Shown piece by piece: positions 17,692 through 27,559 of a stretch of 64,000 bases of DNA. The notes under the pieces are model-generated. The model was given only the letters and a program-made list of their open reading frames with translations. It did not search any database and was not told where the DNA came from. Position 1 is the first letter of the stretch; every line of letters begins with the position of its first letter. A program made the position numbers and the translations under genes. Origin of the DNA: CAYPPG01 sp964412555 (lineage in GTDB: Bacteria > Hinthialibacterota > Hinthialibacteria > Hinthialibacterales > Hinthialibacteraceae); NCBI GenBank assembly GCA_964412555.1, contig CAYPPG010000001.1, positions 186,001 through 250,000 on the forward strand, written 5' to 3'.

Positions 17692-20127
17692 ATGGATTCA
17701 CACGCACTCAAAGTACTCGAATACAACAAAATTAAAGAAATCCTCTCCAACTTCGCGGTATCCACTCTCGGTCGGGAAGCAATCAATACCCTTCAACCCT
17801 CGACATCTGCCGATGAGATTCGTTTTGCTTTACAAGAAGTCAGCGAAATGATTCTACTCTGGCAAACCAACCGCGACCCCTCATTAAATGGCTTATATGA
17901 TATAAGGGAACCTCTGCACCGCTGCGCTGTTTCCGGTGCAGTGCTTGAACCGGCGGAATTAATCGTGATCGGGGAAACGATTGCGGCGGCACGGCATATT
18001 CAAGCCTCGTTGAAAAGGGTGAACGATGCCGCTCCCCATATCAGCCATTATGCCTCCCGCATTGTGCCTCATCCCGAACTTGAATCCGCCTTCTCGAAAA
18101 TATTCGACGAACAGAAACAAATCCGCGATTCAGCCTCCAATAAACTGAACCAGATTCGCAAATCTCTCCGCCAACAACGCGACTCTATCGTCAAACGAAT
18201 CGAGCGGTCGATTCGCACTCGCTACAAGGAATATTTGCAGGAAGCCTACTACACTCACCGCGAAGGCCGGTACGTCCTACCCATCGACGCGCGCTATCAA
18301 AACAAAGTCAAAGGCATTGCGCACGACCGTTCCGCCACCGGCACTACCGTCTTCATCGAACCGATGGAACTGGTAGAAGACGGCAACCGTTTGAAAGAGT
18401 TGTTTCGCGAAGAAGAAATCGAAGTGCGCAGAATATTGCGTGAATTGACCGCGAAAATCGGCGCTCACAAAGATGATCTTCTTTATAATCTGGAAACATT
18501 TCGGCAGTTGGATTTTTTATGCGCAAAAGCCCGTTTCAGTATTCAATACCGTCTCCATCCACCCGTGATTACAGAAACCGAAACTCTTTCGATCGTCAAC
18601 GGCCGCCATCCGCTGCTAGTTGTGCAAAAAGGCCATGACTCCGTCGTCCCCTTGAATCTTTCCATGCCGGACAATGTTCGTGGTCTTGTACTCACCGGGC
18701 CAAACACAGGTGGAAAGACTGTAGTCCTAAAAGTAGTCGGATTAATGGTGCTAATGGCGCAATCCGGTATACCCATCCCAGCGGATGACTCCACCGTCAT
18801 CCCGGTCTTCCACACCTTCGGAGCCGACATCGGGGATGAACAAAGCTTGGAACAAAGCCTATCAACTTTTTCTTCCCATATGAGCAATATCCGTTCGATC
18901 CTCTCTTTCGCCGACCACAAGAGTTTGATTTTCTTGGACGAATTAGGGTCGGGAACCGATCCCATTGAGGGCGGCGCGTTGGCCGCAGGAATCATCGAGC
19001 AACTGTACGAACAAGGCGCAACGTTTCTGGTCACTACCCACTTGCAGGAGTTGAAACTATTCGCCCACACCACGGATGGAATGGCCAATGGCGCGATGGA
19101 GTTCGACAGCCATACCCTCGAACCGACGTACCGGTTCTCCATGGGACTCCCCGGCCAAAGCAACGCCATCCAAATCGCCAACCGCCTCGGTCTTCCCTCG
19201 GCCATAATCGAACGCGCCCGATCACGAATCGAGGAACGGGGAGATTCCCCGGAATTTCTACTCAAACAGCTGGGAGAAGAACTCCAAAGCGCTCAAGACA
19301 AACGCCGCACTCTTGAAGAAGAACTAGAAAAAGCAAGAAATTTAAAACAAGAAAACGAACGCCGGTTGAGCAAGGCACGCAACGAAGCCCGCGAAACCCT
19401 CCGCAGAGCGGAACATAAAGCGCAGGGATTATTGCAGGAACTGGAACGCCGGCTGCAAAAAATGGAGCGTCAGGAACGCGAGTTCCAAAAAAAATGGCAA
19501 CAGAAACTCGACCAACTCGTCAAAAGCAGCCAAAAAACCGCCCCGCCGGAAACAATCCTGGAACACCTGCGCCACGATCTGCAAGTCGTCAAACAACAAA
19601 TCGGCAAAACCCAGCCACCCCCAATCGAGGAAACCTATGAACGAAAAGAATGGTCCTGGGATCAACTCAAACCGGGATGCCGGGTACGCATTGCCGGATT
19701 CAGCAGTTTAGGAACCGTCCGCACCGTCTGGCAAAAACGAAATGAAATCGAAATCCACATCAATTCCTTGAATTTGCGAATCAAGGCCAAAAACATCCTC
19801 GAAGTCCTCCCCCCCTCCAAACATCCCGCCGACATCCACCCCCCCGGCGTCTCGGTAGAACGCCCACAGAACGTACAAAGCAGAGTCGACGTCCACGGAC
19901 TCACCGTCGACGAAATGATCCCCCGCGTCCAAAAATACATCGACAACGCCTACCTAGCCGGCATCCCCTCCGTCACCATCGTCCACGGCTACGGCACCGG
20001 CATCCTGCGCCGCGCCGTGCGAAGTTTATTGAACGATATCCCGGTGGTGAAGAATTTTCAGAATGGGGGATACTATGAAGGCGGTGCGGGGGTGACGGTC
20101 GTGCAGTTGAAATCGGCGCGAATGTAG
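17692..20127 (+). CDS. mutS2: Endonuclease MutS2
   Basis: This is an 811-residue MutS-family ATPase with a C-terminal Smr nuclease domain. It suppresses recombination and, in Bacillus, rescues collided ribosomes. The order is a MutS core/lever (1-320), Walker A GPNTGGKT (about 336-343), the STFSSHM signature (about 400), Walker B LIFLDELGSGTDP (about 412), a long charged coiled coil (about 520-640), and the Smr domain with VDVHGLTVDEM and HGYGTGILRRAVR (about 730-811). Length and domain order are standard. The MutS1 mismatch-binding domain I is absent, as expected. Confidence 0.97.
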   Translation: MDSHALKVLEYNKIKEILSNFAVSTLGREAINTLQPSTSADEIRFALQEVSEMILLWQTNRDPSLNGLYDIREPLHRCAVSGAVLEPAELIVIGETIAAARHIQASLKRVNDAAPHISHYASRIVPHPELESAFSKIFDEQKQIRDSASNKLNQIRKSLRQQRDSIVKRIERSIRTRYKEYLQEAYYTHREGRYVLPIDARYQNKVKGIAHDRSATGTTVFIEPMELVEDGNRLKELFREEEIEVRRILRELTAKIGAHKDDLLYNLETFRQLDFLCAKARFSIQYRLHPPVITETETLSIVNGRHPLLVVQKGHDSVVPLNLSMPDNVRGLVLTGPNTGGKTVVLKVVGLMVLMAQSGIPIPADDSTVIPVFHTFGADIGDEQSLEQSLSTFSSHMSNIRSILSFADHKSLIFLDELGSGTDPIEGGALAAGIIEQLYEQGATFLVTTHLQELKLFAHTTDGMANGAMEFDSHTLEPTYRFSMGLPGQSNAIQIANRLGLPSAIIERARSRIEERGDSPEFLLKQLGEELQSAQDKRRTLEEELEKARNLKQENERRLSKARNEARETLRRAEHKAQGLLQELERRLQKMERQEREFQKKWQQKLDQLVKSSQKTAPPETILEHLRHDLQVVKQQIGKTQPPPIEETYERKEWSWDQLKPGCRVRIAGFSSLGTVRTVWQKRNEIEIHINSLNLRIKAKNILEVLPPSKHPADIHPPGVSVERPQNVQSRVDVHGLTVDEMIPRVQKYIDNAYLAGIPSVTIVHGYGTGILRRAVRSLLNDIPVVKNFQNGGYYEGGAGVTVVQLKSARM

Positions 20128-20185
20128 GAGCGTAGTTATTGTATTTATCGTAAAATTGAACCAAAGTTAAAAGTTTCTAATTCAC

Positions 20186-20683
20186 TTAATTTTGGGATAT
20201 CTTTTTCTGAATATCCGGCTTAAGGTCTGACAAACTAATTTTTCCCTCACAAACTGCATCAGTAAGCATCTCTATAAGTTTACGACTCGTAAATCGTTTT
20301 CGTCGATTCTGTTTGATTGACTTGATGACAGTATTCGCCATAAACCCTAACGAAATATAATTTAAATTTGCAATATCCAAATGTTTTTCTGTGAAATTAT
20401 TGTATGGAGTTATACCTGGGGTTTTTTCTAGCAGTAGCCCATTCTGTTCTAACAATGACCGATCAATAGAAAGAACATCAATCGAGTCAAGATGATCAAA
20501 CTGGGCAACAATCGCTAAGACCGCATCTTCTAACTCTTCCTCATCTTTGATCGACCAGACGGAAAGTTTATTTTGTCTTGTTCTCATGCAATTGGTGATT
20601 GCATCCGCTGAAGGTTCTTCTCCTTCAAGAATCTTATTTTGCATCCATTTGTTGTACTCGATTTTCCTAACAACGAGCGGCAT
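20186..20683 (-). CDS. Uncharacterised protein C of a three-gene cassette
   Basis: This 165-residue protein is the third gene of the overlapping minus-strand trio. The start (MPLVVRKIEYNKW) and the segment D-A-I-T-N-C-M-R-T...L-S-V-W-S-I-K-D, followed by E-E-L-E-D-A-V-L-A-I, look like a conserved globular domain, but I cannot assign a named family. The C-terminal third is basic (KSIKQNRRKRFTSRK) and helical. Its first 17 bp overlap the end of the middle gene, implying translational coupling. No signal or membrane segment is seen. It converges with mutS2, 58 bp away. Confidence 0.7.
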   Translation of the reverse strand: MPLVVRKIEYNKWMQNKILEGEEPSADAITNCMRTRQNKLSVWSIKDEEELEDAVLAIVAQFDHLDSIDVLSIDRSLLEQNGLLLEKTPGITPYNNFTEKHLDIANLNYISLGFMANTVIKSIKQNRRKRFTSRKLIEMLTDAVCEGKISLSDLKPDIQKKISQN

Positions 20684-21341
20684 TCTTCTCTAAGTCCTCC
20701 AAATCCGAAATCACCTCTGCCAAATATTCATTAAGCCAATCTTCTGAAAAAGATAGATTACGAAGAATAATCAAGCTTTCCGGATCTGCCCAATTTTCAA
20801 AACAACGCACACCACATTCGCGTACTTCTGCATCGATGTGAGTAGTCGCAGCGGTTGCCATGGTCATTCCTTGGGGATACATCTGGTGATAGTCAAAATG
20901 TGCAATTACCCTCAATATCCCTGAAAGGATAGTAGTATTCTCGAAATATTGGATAAATAGATTATTTATCCATTCACGTGCAAATGGTCCGTATTTTTCC
21001 AAGGCATCACGGACAAAATCATCGACGGGTGTACTGAAACCGAATTCAAATTCAGTATCATGAATCAATTGCAGAAACTTGTTGATAAAACCATAACGAA
21101 GATGATCTTCAGCCAATCGACAAACTTCAGCTATCGTTTGGGTTTGGCCTTCAAGTATATTTTCTTCACTTGTTGAGAAACACTCCAAGTCTGCAACGAA
21201 TGTCCGGCTATTACTTTTAACCGTACTTGTCGAAAATGGATTGATTACAGTACTCTCCCCATTTTCAGTTTGAACTTCTTCGATTGTACTACTTGCTGAA
21301 AATAAAGGGATAGGCTCGATGATTGCAGACATTTTATTCAT
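20667..21341 (-). CDS. Uncharacterised protein B of a three-gene cassette (helical, possibly HEAT-like)
   Basis: This is a 224-residue cytoplasmic protein starting at ATG 21341 behind AGGAGAT inside the upstream gene. The N-terminal about 60 residues are Ser/Thr-rich and low in structure. The rest is alpha-helical, with A-A-T-T-H-I-D-A-E-V-R-E-C-G-V-R-C-F-E-N-W resembling a HEAT-repeat helix pair. I do not recognise a named family. It overlaps the upstream gene by 8 bp and the downstream gene by 17 bp, so the three products are probably made in fixed ratio and may form a complex. Confidence 0.7.
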   Translation of the reverse strand: MNKMSAIIEPIPLFSASSTIEEVQTENGESTVINPFSTSTVKSNSRTFVADLECFSTSEENILEGQTQTIAEVCRLAEDHLRYGFINKFLQLIHDTEFEFGFSTPVDDFVRDALEKYGPFAREWINNLFIQYFENTTILSGILRVIAHFDYHQMYPQGMTMATAATTHIDAEVRECGVRCFENWADPESLIILRNLSFSEDWLNEYLAEVISDLEDLEKNAARC

Positions 21342-22068
21342 TAAACTTATCTCCTATTTCTTTCTGTATTCTTTCACTGATTTTGATGGCTTGTGTGAGA
21401 AAATTTCCAATATCCTCTAAGGCAAATCTCACGGTTATGTTTTTTTGATATGTGTTAATATCAAAGCCAACCTCAATTCGATCAAAACGTTGAAAACCTT
21501 CCTTCTCCTTAAATGATCCTTGAATACGACTAATGTCGGTTATAACATTTATTGTTTCGGTTTTATCACGAATCTGGATATCCAATTGTGCTATGTTTCT
21601 TGTAGACCACTGGAAGGGTACTTTTTCAACATAAAATTGGGGAAGATCCATAAAACGAGAGTGTATGATCTTGAGTGATTCTTGAGACATTTCAGGAAGA
21701 AGTCCTTTTGTAACAAAGGATAACCGTGTACCATTAAATGGAATGATGGATAATAATCGCGAGAATATCTCTTCAACCTCGAGTCTGAATTCATTAGAGG
21801 TACCGATGGAGACATTAGGAACATTTTCTTTTGTTAGTAGTACTCTCTTTGACTCGAAATCGATCTTCCATCCATTATCTCTGGTAATCATTTGCAAATG
21901 TAAACTAGTATTGAAATCTTCCCCGACATGGAGTTCTTGTACAGTCGTTGGTATAAAACCTTTATCTTTGAACGCTTTTAGTAAACGCTCAATATTATCG
22001 GGTGATGGCTCTACATGAGCTTCTGGAGAAAAGAAGCTAAATTGATAGTGCGCTACATGATCGAACAT
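21334..22068 (-). CDS. TIGR04255-like protein A of a three-gene cassette
   Basis: This is a 244-residue protein behind AAGGAAGAAGAGA. The arrangement resembles TIGR04255, a sporadically distributed family of unknown function: a central E-S-K-R-V-L-L-T-K strand, an R-L-S-F-V-T-K-G-L block, and a late domain (F-D-I-N-T-Y-Q-K-N-I, then L-T-Q-A-I-K-I-S-E-R-I). The match is by eye. It is the first gene of the trio. The preceding 900 bp have no gene, so the promoter should lie just upstream of 22068. Confidence 0.65.
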   Translation of the reverse strand: MFDHVAHYQFSFFSPEAHVEPSPDNIERLLKAFKDKGFIPTTVQELHVGEDFNTSLHLQMITRDNGWKIDFESKRVLLTKENVPNVSIGTSNEFRLEVEEIFSRLLSIIPFNGTRLSFVTKGLLPEMSQESLKIIHSRFMDLPQFYVEKVPFQWSTRNIAQLDIQIRDKTETINVITDISRIQGSFKEKEGFQRFDRIEVGFDINTYQKNITVRFALEDIGNFLTQAIKISERIQKEIGDKFNE

Positions 22069-22965
22069 ATTCTCTTCTTCCTTTAACCCCGAGTATCTAT
22101 CATGAATTATACAACATTCACATAATGAATTTAAAGTTCTGTAGCTTCGTCAACTAGTTTAATCCCCCCATTTCTTTAATCAGCTTTGTCAATCGATATT
22201 ATAACCAATATTTTCATCCTCAACCATTCTTAATCCATTGAAAAACAATAACATACCAGCAAGCCCAAAAAAACTGGCACAAAACTTGCGGTAACACATT
22301 CCGGGCAACATAGCGCTATGTCCGAGTGCCATCAAACCAGGGTGGCTGGGAGCGCAGGCATCTTGCCTGCATTTCCGGGGTTTGAGAAAAAAACCACCCA
22401 CGACTACACCGTCCGCCCCGTACCCGGCCGCAAATACATGCGCACCGGGTAGCAAGGGCAAGCGTAGTCTGCCCTTGCGGAAACGAGGCGGACAACCAAA
22501 AGGTTTAGAGAGCCGGTAAGTCTCCCCGGTTCGGGCTGGTGACCCGGACCGTCCCGGCGTTCCGAAAAGTAAGCCTCGCCGCAGAAAAAGAGAATTGCGG
22601 CGGGAGCCATGATCGCTTCGTGGTGGTTGCGATCCTCTTTTCTAGGGTAACAGGGGCAATGTCCCTGTTCCCATGGGACCCGGGTCAACTGCAGGACGCG
22701 GAGGCGCAAGCTGAAACCGCTAATGCAAACGCATGGGCTGGCAATCATTCCCGCCAAGCGGAACAGGCGAAGGAGAGCTTTGTCTTCTCCTCAAAATTGT
22801 AGTTTATTAGTAGGCGATCTCTGCTTGCGCATTCAAAAGGCACCCGAGTTGCTCAAGGAAAAGCAAGGACTACTGGTGGTTACCTTCAAAACGTCTGATA
22901 ATTTGTATAACGCAGAAAATCGTGAATGCAATCACCGCATCTTCGATTTGATGCAACAAACAGAT
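22069..22965. other. Gene-free stretch with repeats and GC-rich debris
   Basis: No supported gene lies in these about 900 bp. A palindromic repeat unit is at 22348-22372 (GGGAGCGCAGGCATCTTGCC...), matching 14435-14494. A second motif, CCGGGTAGCAAGGGCAAG...GTCTGCCCTTGC (about 22445-22481), recurs near 36587. From about 22330 to 22760 the sequence is visibly more GC-rich than its surroundings. It contains short broken peptides such as L-R-K-R-G-G-Q-P-K-G with no start or ribosome site. An 87-codon open frame at 22539-22802 lacks a ribosome site and any recognisable motif. Confidence 0.6.
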
Positions 22966-23715
22966 TTAGGAAAGTTTACCTTTTTTTCTTACACATTCTT
23001 GTATTGTATAAATTAAAAACACAACATTTCCTACTATATACCGCCTCCACAACCGCCTCGGTTCCAAATACAACCGATGCAACCACTCCAATCCAATCCG
23101 CCGTATCCACAACGGCGCACGCCGCTTCTTCCCGGAATAAAAATCAAACAGCCCGCCGACACCCAACACCGCCTTTGCGCCGCACCGTTCCGCATTTCGG
23201 GCAATCCATTTTTCCTGCTTGGGAACTCCGAAGGCGACGAGCAGTAAATCCGGTTTCGCAGTACGGATTATCTCAAGAATAAGGGATTCCTCCTCATCTG
23301 TAAAAAAACCATGATGCAAACCGCATATTTGCATTCCGGGGCAAAACAACGATGTGCGATCCCGCATTTGTTCCGCAATCCCCAGCTCCCCCCCCAGTAA
23401 AAAAACACGAAGATTCTTTTGTTGAACGGCCTGGCACAGCATCGGATACATGTCCGTCCCATTCACATTGTCTATGAGCGGTTTTCGTAATATTCTCGAC
23501 GCGATCTGCATTCCGATCCCATCGGCGAAAACGAAATCAGCTTGCTGCAAAATCCGGAGATACTCGGGATCGGCACGGGATATATTCACACAATGCGCAT
23601 TGACGAAGAGGATTTGCGCCGGTTTCCGGCGAGTGACACAATCCAGAATCATCTCGATGGCTTGATGCATCGTCACGTTTTGAATGGAAATATCAAATAG
23701 TTGCACTATGCTCAT
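22966..23715 (-). CDS. WecG/TagA/CpsF-family glycosyltransferase (GT26)
   Basis: This is a 249-residue enzyme that would add a hexosamine or similar sugar to an undecaprenyl-linked acceptor in surface-polymer synthesis. Family hallmarks are LFVNAHCVNISRADPEYLRIL, ADGIGMQIASRIL, NVNGTDM, VFLLGGELGIAEQM, LLLVAFGVPKQEKWI and AVLGVGGLFDFYSGKKRRAP. The C-terminal basic/amphipathic end (LYLEPRRLWRRYIVGN) is the membrane-contact part. It overlaps the upstream glycosyltransferase gene by 23 bp and is the last gene of a four-gene minus-strand unit (26-ADH, ligase, GT4, this). Confidence 0.92.
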   Translation of the reverse strand: MSIVQLFDISIQNVTMHQAIEMILDCVTRRKPAQILFVNAHCVNISRADPEYLRILQQADFVFADGIGMQIASRILRKPLIDNVNGTDMYPMLCQAVQQKNLRVFLLGGELGIAEQMRDRTSLFCPGMQICGLHHGFFTDEEESLILEIIRTAKPDLLLVAFGVPKQEKWIARNAERCGAKAVLGVGGLFDFYSGKKRRAPLWIRRIGLEWLHRLYLEPRRLWRRYIVGNVVFLIYTIQECVRKKGKLS

Positions 23716-24910
23716 TCACTTTCCCCCATCCCCTGATCATACGGTAAAATTGATCCATGACGACAGACATCCGAAAGGGGAGAGCTTGTTGCGCACAGGT
23801 TTCTTTCTTCCATTTATCCGGAGTATCCAGGATTTCGATCAACGCTGCGGCCAAAGCTTCTTTGGTGTGTCCAGATACGATTTTCCCCGTCACTCCATCC
23901 CGGATCATGCCGGGGATTTCCCCCACATTTGTCGAAGCGATCGGCAAGCCGCACGCCATCGCCTCCAACACCACAATCGGCATTCCCTCGAATCGAGAAG
24001 AGATCAGAAACACTTCACTGGTTAGCATGACTGATGACAAATTCGATGAATCCAACTGTCCGAGAAAATGAATCCGATTTTCCAATCCGAGAACTTTTAC
24101 TTTTCTTTCCATCAAAGGCCTAAAACTGCCCTCTCCGACAAGAAGTAAACCAATGTCATCCATCTGCGAAGCAGCAATTACGAAAGCATCCAACGCCAAA
24201 AGAGGATCCTTTTGCTTCTCAAATCTGCCGGCGAAGAGCACATAACGCCTTGAAGGGTCAAGATGAAAATGATGAGAGACATGCTTTCGAATTTGCTCCT
24301 GTTCTTCTTGATCAGGTAAAGAAAATAATTCTTCCCTGTAGCCCATTGGGAAAAAACGAATCGTGTCTTCCCGTTTGTAAGATGTACGTAAATAATCCGT
24401 TCCTTTTCGGCTGATTACAAAAATTTGATCCGCTTTCCTTACAGCGGTTCGTTCCACTTTGCGATAGAAACGGGGGATGTGCTTCCAACGCACTTCCGAA
24501 TGGGGGCCAGTGATTTCACGTGGATCTCCATGGATAAACAAAATATTGACCGCCGCTTTAATTCTGGAACAAAAAAGCGGTTCCACCCGATGATATACAG
24601 CAATGGAGGAAGGGAATAAGAATGGATATCGGGAAAGCGCCAGTGAAAATCTTAAAAATAGGGGAATAAATCTGCGCCGGTTGGCATGTTTCACCCTCAT
24701 GATCGGATAAAAAGATATCTGTCTACCTTCCAGAGTGTCCTCAATCCATTTCCCAACCGGCCGATGTTCTGCATCTTCCGTTACACCGATCAAAGATATT
24801 TTGAAATCATCAGGAGCGTATCGAATAGAAGCTCGGATCGCTGTTTCAATCCCGCCGATCTTACTCCCCCACGGATCGAACGGGTGTACAATAAGAAGGG
24901 AATACGTCAT
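23693..24910 (-). CDS. GT4 family glycosyltransferase
   Basis: This 405-residue GT-B enzyme has an N-terminal glycine-containing loop (VHPFDPWGSKIGGIETAI) and the C-terminal GT4 donor site (VLFAGRFEKQKDPLLALDAF; LLLVGEGSFRPLME; EVFLISSRFEGMPIVVLEAM, with the E-x7-E motif; GLPIASTNVGEIPGMIRDGV). The sugar donor cannot be predicted. It overlaps the O-antigen-ligase-like gene by 4 bp (ATGA) and the WecG-type gene by 23 bp, so the three are translationally coupled. Confidence 0.92.
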   Translation of the reverse strand: MTYSLLIVHPFDPWGSKIGGIETAIRASIRYAPDDFKISLIGVTEDAEHRPVGKWIEDTLEGRQISFYPIMRVKHANRRRFIPLFLRFSLALSRYPFLFPSSIAVYHRVEPLFCSRIKAAVNILFIHGDPREITGPHSEVRWKHIPRFYRKVERTAVRKADQIFVISRKGTDYLRTSYKREDTIRFFPMGYREELFSLPDQEEQEQIRKHVSHHFHLDPSRRYVLFAGRFEKQKDPLLALDAFVIAASQMDDIGLLLVGEGSFRPLMERKVKVLGLENRIHFLGQLDSSNLSSVMLTSEVFLISSRFEGMPIVVLEAMACGLPIASTNVGEIPGMIRDGVTGKIVSGHTKEALAAALIEILDTPDKWKKETCAQQALPFRMSVVMDQFYRMIRGWGKVNEHSATI

Positions 24911-26187
24911 GAAGCCATCTCATCACTACTCAGACGTTTTTCGGATTTAACCTGGCTGCTCCCCGCTGCCGCCGCGAACACAGCCCATAAACAGTATTGA
25001 TAAGCGGTAGCGGTTATCAGATTATCATTGAGGCTTCCCACCAGCCACGCACCGTATAGAGCCAAGGCCACCCAAGCGAAATTTCGAATCTCAGGAGTCT
25101 GTGCCCTGCAAACCGCTCTCCACAAACCAATCCCGATAGCCACCAAAAGTGCCAACCAGAGAAAAGCACCGACTGCCCCGGTCTCTGCCAGATAGCGAAC
25201 ATAATCGTTATGCGGATCCGAACCGACACCTTCGGGATTCTTCATTGGATTGATCTGCGGGCTGGTAGCAAGTCCATACCCGAACACAGGGCTTCGCTCC
25301 CAGGTCCGAATCAGGAAACGCCAGTTCAATAATCTCCAAATCAGCGATGTGGTTTCTTTGCCGGTGCGCTCCACTTCATTGAGGCTTTCAATCTTCGTTT
25401 CATCGATGATACGCTTCCAGCCGGTATTGGTCGACAAAAAACCGGCGGCAAAAATAATCATCAAAGCAATCGCGGCAATACGGATCTTCTTATTCTCTCC
25501 CAGGATGCATCCCACGATTAATACACCGAACATGGCCGCACCGGTAAAGCTGAATGTCGCCATCAACACCCCCATAACAACGACCAATAAAACTCCCCAT
25601 CCCATTCGCTGCAGCGACCAGCGCAATTTCCAATAGAGGATCCCGACTCCCAACACAAGATAAAACGAAAATGGATTGGGATGTACGAATGTTCCCGTAA
25701 TCCGATGCACATCCTTGATCATCGCTCCCTGATGAAACAACACCTGATAATACCCCACAAGAACAGGGATCACCAACGAAAGAAGCAATGCATTCACTAC
25801 ATGCTTCAATCTTCCTTGGGAAGCAATGGAGAACACGATCAGAAACAAAGGAAGATAAGACAAAAGCCGAATCCACTCACGAGCGCTTGGAATAAAATCA
25901 ACATCCTGTCTGAAAAATGGAATCACAACCCACACTAAAAGCAGCATGAGCCAAAGAGAAAGAGCCATGGTAATAGGCTGGCGGAAAACCGTTTTGCGCT
26001 CTTGCGGTGAGAGCATCAAAAACCAAACGACTCCGAGTCCGATCAAAAAAATACCAATAAAAGAAGCCGGATTCAGCCGTAAGGGAGGGGGAATCAGCGT
26101 CAAATCCGTAAACACATCCATTGACGGCCTGATGGCGACAATGGCTAAAACGATCCATTCAATCCATTGTTTGTAGGTTGTTTTCAT
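24907..26187 (-). CDS. O-antigen ligase / Wzy-like polysaccharide polymerase
   Basis: This is a 426-residue polytopic inner-membrane protein with about a dozen hydrophobic segments. Near the C-terminus a periplasmic loop has the Wzy_C/WaaL-type signature: TWERSPVFGYGLATSPQ, then PHNDYVRYLAETGAVGAFLW. It would ligate or polymerise undecaprenyl-linked glycans. Overlaps of 4 bp at both ends tie it to the alcohol dehydrogenase gene upstream and the glycosyltransferase downstream. Whether it is ligase or polymerase cannot be decided. Confidence 0.88.
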   Translation of the reverse strand: MKTTYKQWIEWIVLAIVAIRPSMDVFTDLTLIPPPLRLNPASFIGIFLIGLGVVWFLMLSPQERKTVFRQPITMALSLWLMLLLVWVVIPFFRQDVDFIPSAREWIRLLSYLPLFLIVFSIASQGRLKHVVNALLLSLVIPVLVGYYQVLFHQGAMIKDVHRITGTFVHPNPFSFYLVLGVGILYWKLRWSLQRMGWGVLLVVVMGVLMATFSFTGAAMFGVLIVGCILGENKKIRIAAIALMIIFAAGFLSTNTGWKRIIDETKIESLNEVERTGKETTSLIWRLLNWRFLIRTWERSPVFGYGLATSPQINPMKNPEGVGSDPHNDYVRYLAETGAVGAFLWLALLVAIGIGLWRAVCRAQTPEIRNFAWVALALYGAWLVGSLNDNLITATAYQYCLWAVFAAAAGSSQVKSEKRLSSDEMAS

Positions 26188-27335
26188 GCGATTTGCTTCA
26201 AGATTGATTTTGCCGTATCCGGTCTGATTTCAATCGGATTGCCGGACATACTGTTGCCCATCGACATTTTGACCAAGAGATCATGTTCGAATTCCGGAAT
26301 CTCCAACGATTTCAAATCCGGTGGAATTCCGAATTCGGCGTTGAGTTCTTTGATATATTGAATGGCGCTGCCCGCCAAACTCTCTTCCGATCCTGCCTTA
26401 CCATGCATGATATATCCGATTCGTGCCAATTTCGAGATGGATTTCGTCGCGTTGAATTGCATCATATGAGGCAGCAGAATGGCACAGGCTTTCCCATGCG
26501 GAATCTCATACAAAGCGCCAAGGCCGGATGCGAAACCGTGTGCCATCCCCAATCCTGCATTGGCCAGGCAAATCCCGCTGAGGGTGCTTGCCAGGAGCAT
26601 ATCTTCCCGCGCCTTGACATCCGATCCCTCATGAACCACGTCCCGGATCGAACGAAACACCAATTCCATACCGAACAAGGCCAAAGCATCCGTCATCGGA
26701 GTCGCTTTATGAGTAAGATACGATTCGATCAATTGCGTGATGGCATCCATCCCGCTGTATGCAGTTTGCTCCGGAGGAAGACTTAACGACAATTCAGCAT
26801 CGAGAATGGCAACAGCAGGATAGAGAGTCGGACTGCGAAAACTCTTTTTGAAGCGCCCTTCTTTCGAACTGATGACGGCATTGCGTGTCACTTCGGCTCC
26901 CGTTCCCGCAGTTGTGGGAATCGCAATCTGCAGTAATGCAGGCTCAGTCACTTTCCGGCCGCTTCCGACTCCTTCCAAATAATCGGCGATGCTGCCACCG
27001 TTCGTCACCAAACCGGCAACAGCTTTCCCAAGATCAATAGCCGAACCGCCACCGACAGAAACCACAAAATCACAATTTGCGTCACTAGCCGCCTGCGTTG
27101 CGGCATCGGCCATCTCGACATCCGGTTCTCCGGTGGATTTTATATATTCAACGAGTTCAATATGTTGAGCAGAGAGAGAATCGAATATCCGATCCACGAA
27201 ACCAAGGTTCTTTGAGGTTTCGTTGGAAACGACAAAACAGCGTTTCCCATAACCTTGGGCAATCGTTTCTACCGTATCGATCTGTTTCGCACCAACAACC
27301 AACCTGGTTGGTGAATAATACTGAAAATTCATCAT
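26184..27335 (-). CDS. Iron-containing (group III) alcohol dehydrogenase
   Basis: This 383-residue enzyme has the NAD-binding GGGSAIDLGKAVA motif (about 97-110), PTTAGTGAEVTRNAVI, and metal-ligand regions: the Asp/His pair in S-G-M-D-A-I-T-Q-L-I-E-S-Y-L-T-H and the two His in GMAHGFASGLGALYEIPHGKA. The substrate is unknown. Family members include 1,3-propanediol, lactaldehyde and methanol dehydrogenases. It is the first gene of the polysaccharide unit and overlaps the ligase-like gene by 4 bp, so it may act on a small diol or aldehyde tied to glycan synthesis, but that link is only positional. Confidence 0.93.
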   Translation of the reverse strand: MMNFQYYSPTRLVVGAKQIDTVETIAQGYGKRCFVVSNETSKNLGFVDRIFDSLSAQHIELVEYIKSTGEPDVEMADAATQAASDANCDFVVSVGGGSAIDLGKAVAGLVTNGGSIADYLEGVGSGRKVTEPALLQIAIPTTAGTGAEVTRNAVISSKEGRFKKSFRSPTLYPAVAILDAELSLSLPPEQTAYSGMDAITQLIESYLTHKATPMTDALALFGMELVFRSIRDVVHEGSDVKAREDMLLASTLSGICLANAGLGMAHGFASGLGALYEIPHGKACAILLPHMMQFNATKSISKLARIGYIMHGKAGSEESLAGSAIQYIKELNAEFGIPPDLKSLEIPEFEHDLLVKMSMGNSMSGNPIEIRPDTAKSILKQIA

Positions 27336-27559
27336 GATTTTGCTATCTTATCATTGTTATCTTTTTGTTCAGGTTGATTGTACATGTTTTATTCGGATGG
27401 CCGAAGCACTATTATGAACTTATAATGAATATCTTTGTGGTGATTTACGTTCCACAGAATCGGCCGATGCGCTTACTTGAAAGAAAATGGACATTACAAT
27501 TTTACAAATATTGTCTTTTCAAGAGAACGATGATTTGGTAATGTAAGGAAATTTACCTC

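Noticed and set aside
18543..19265. Long open frame of 240 codons antisense to mutS2
   Set aside because: It lies entirely within mutS2 and has no ribosome site or recognisable domain; codon bias of mutS2 explains it.
22539..22802. Open frame of 87 codons in the gene-free stretch
   Set aside because: It lacks a ribosome site, has no homology I can see and sits in GC-rich debris.
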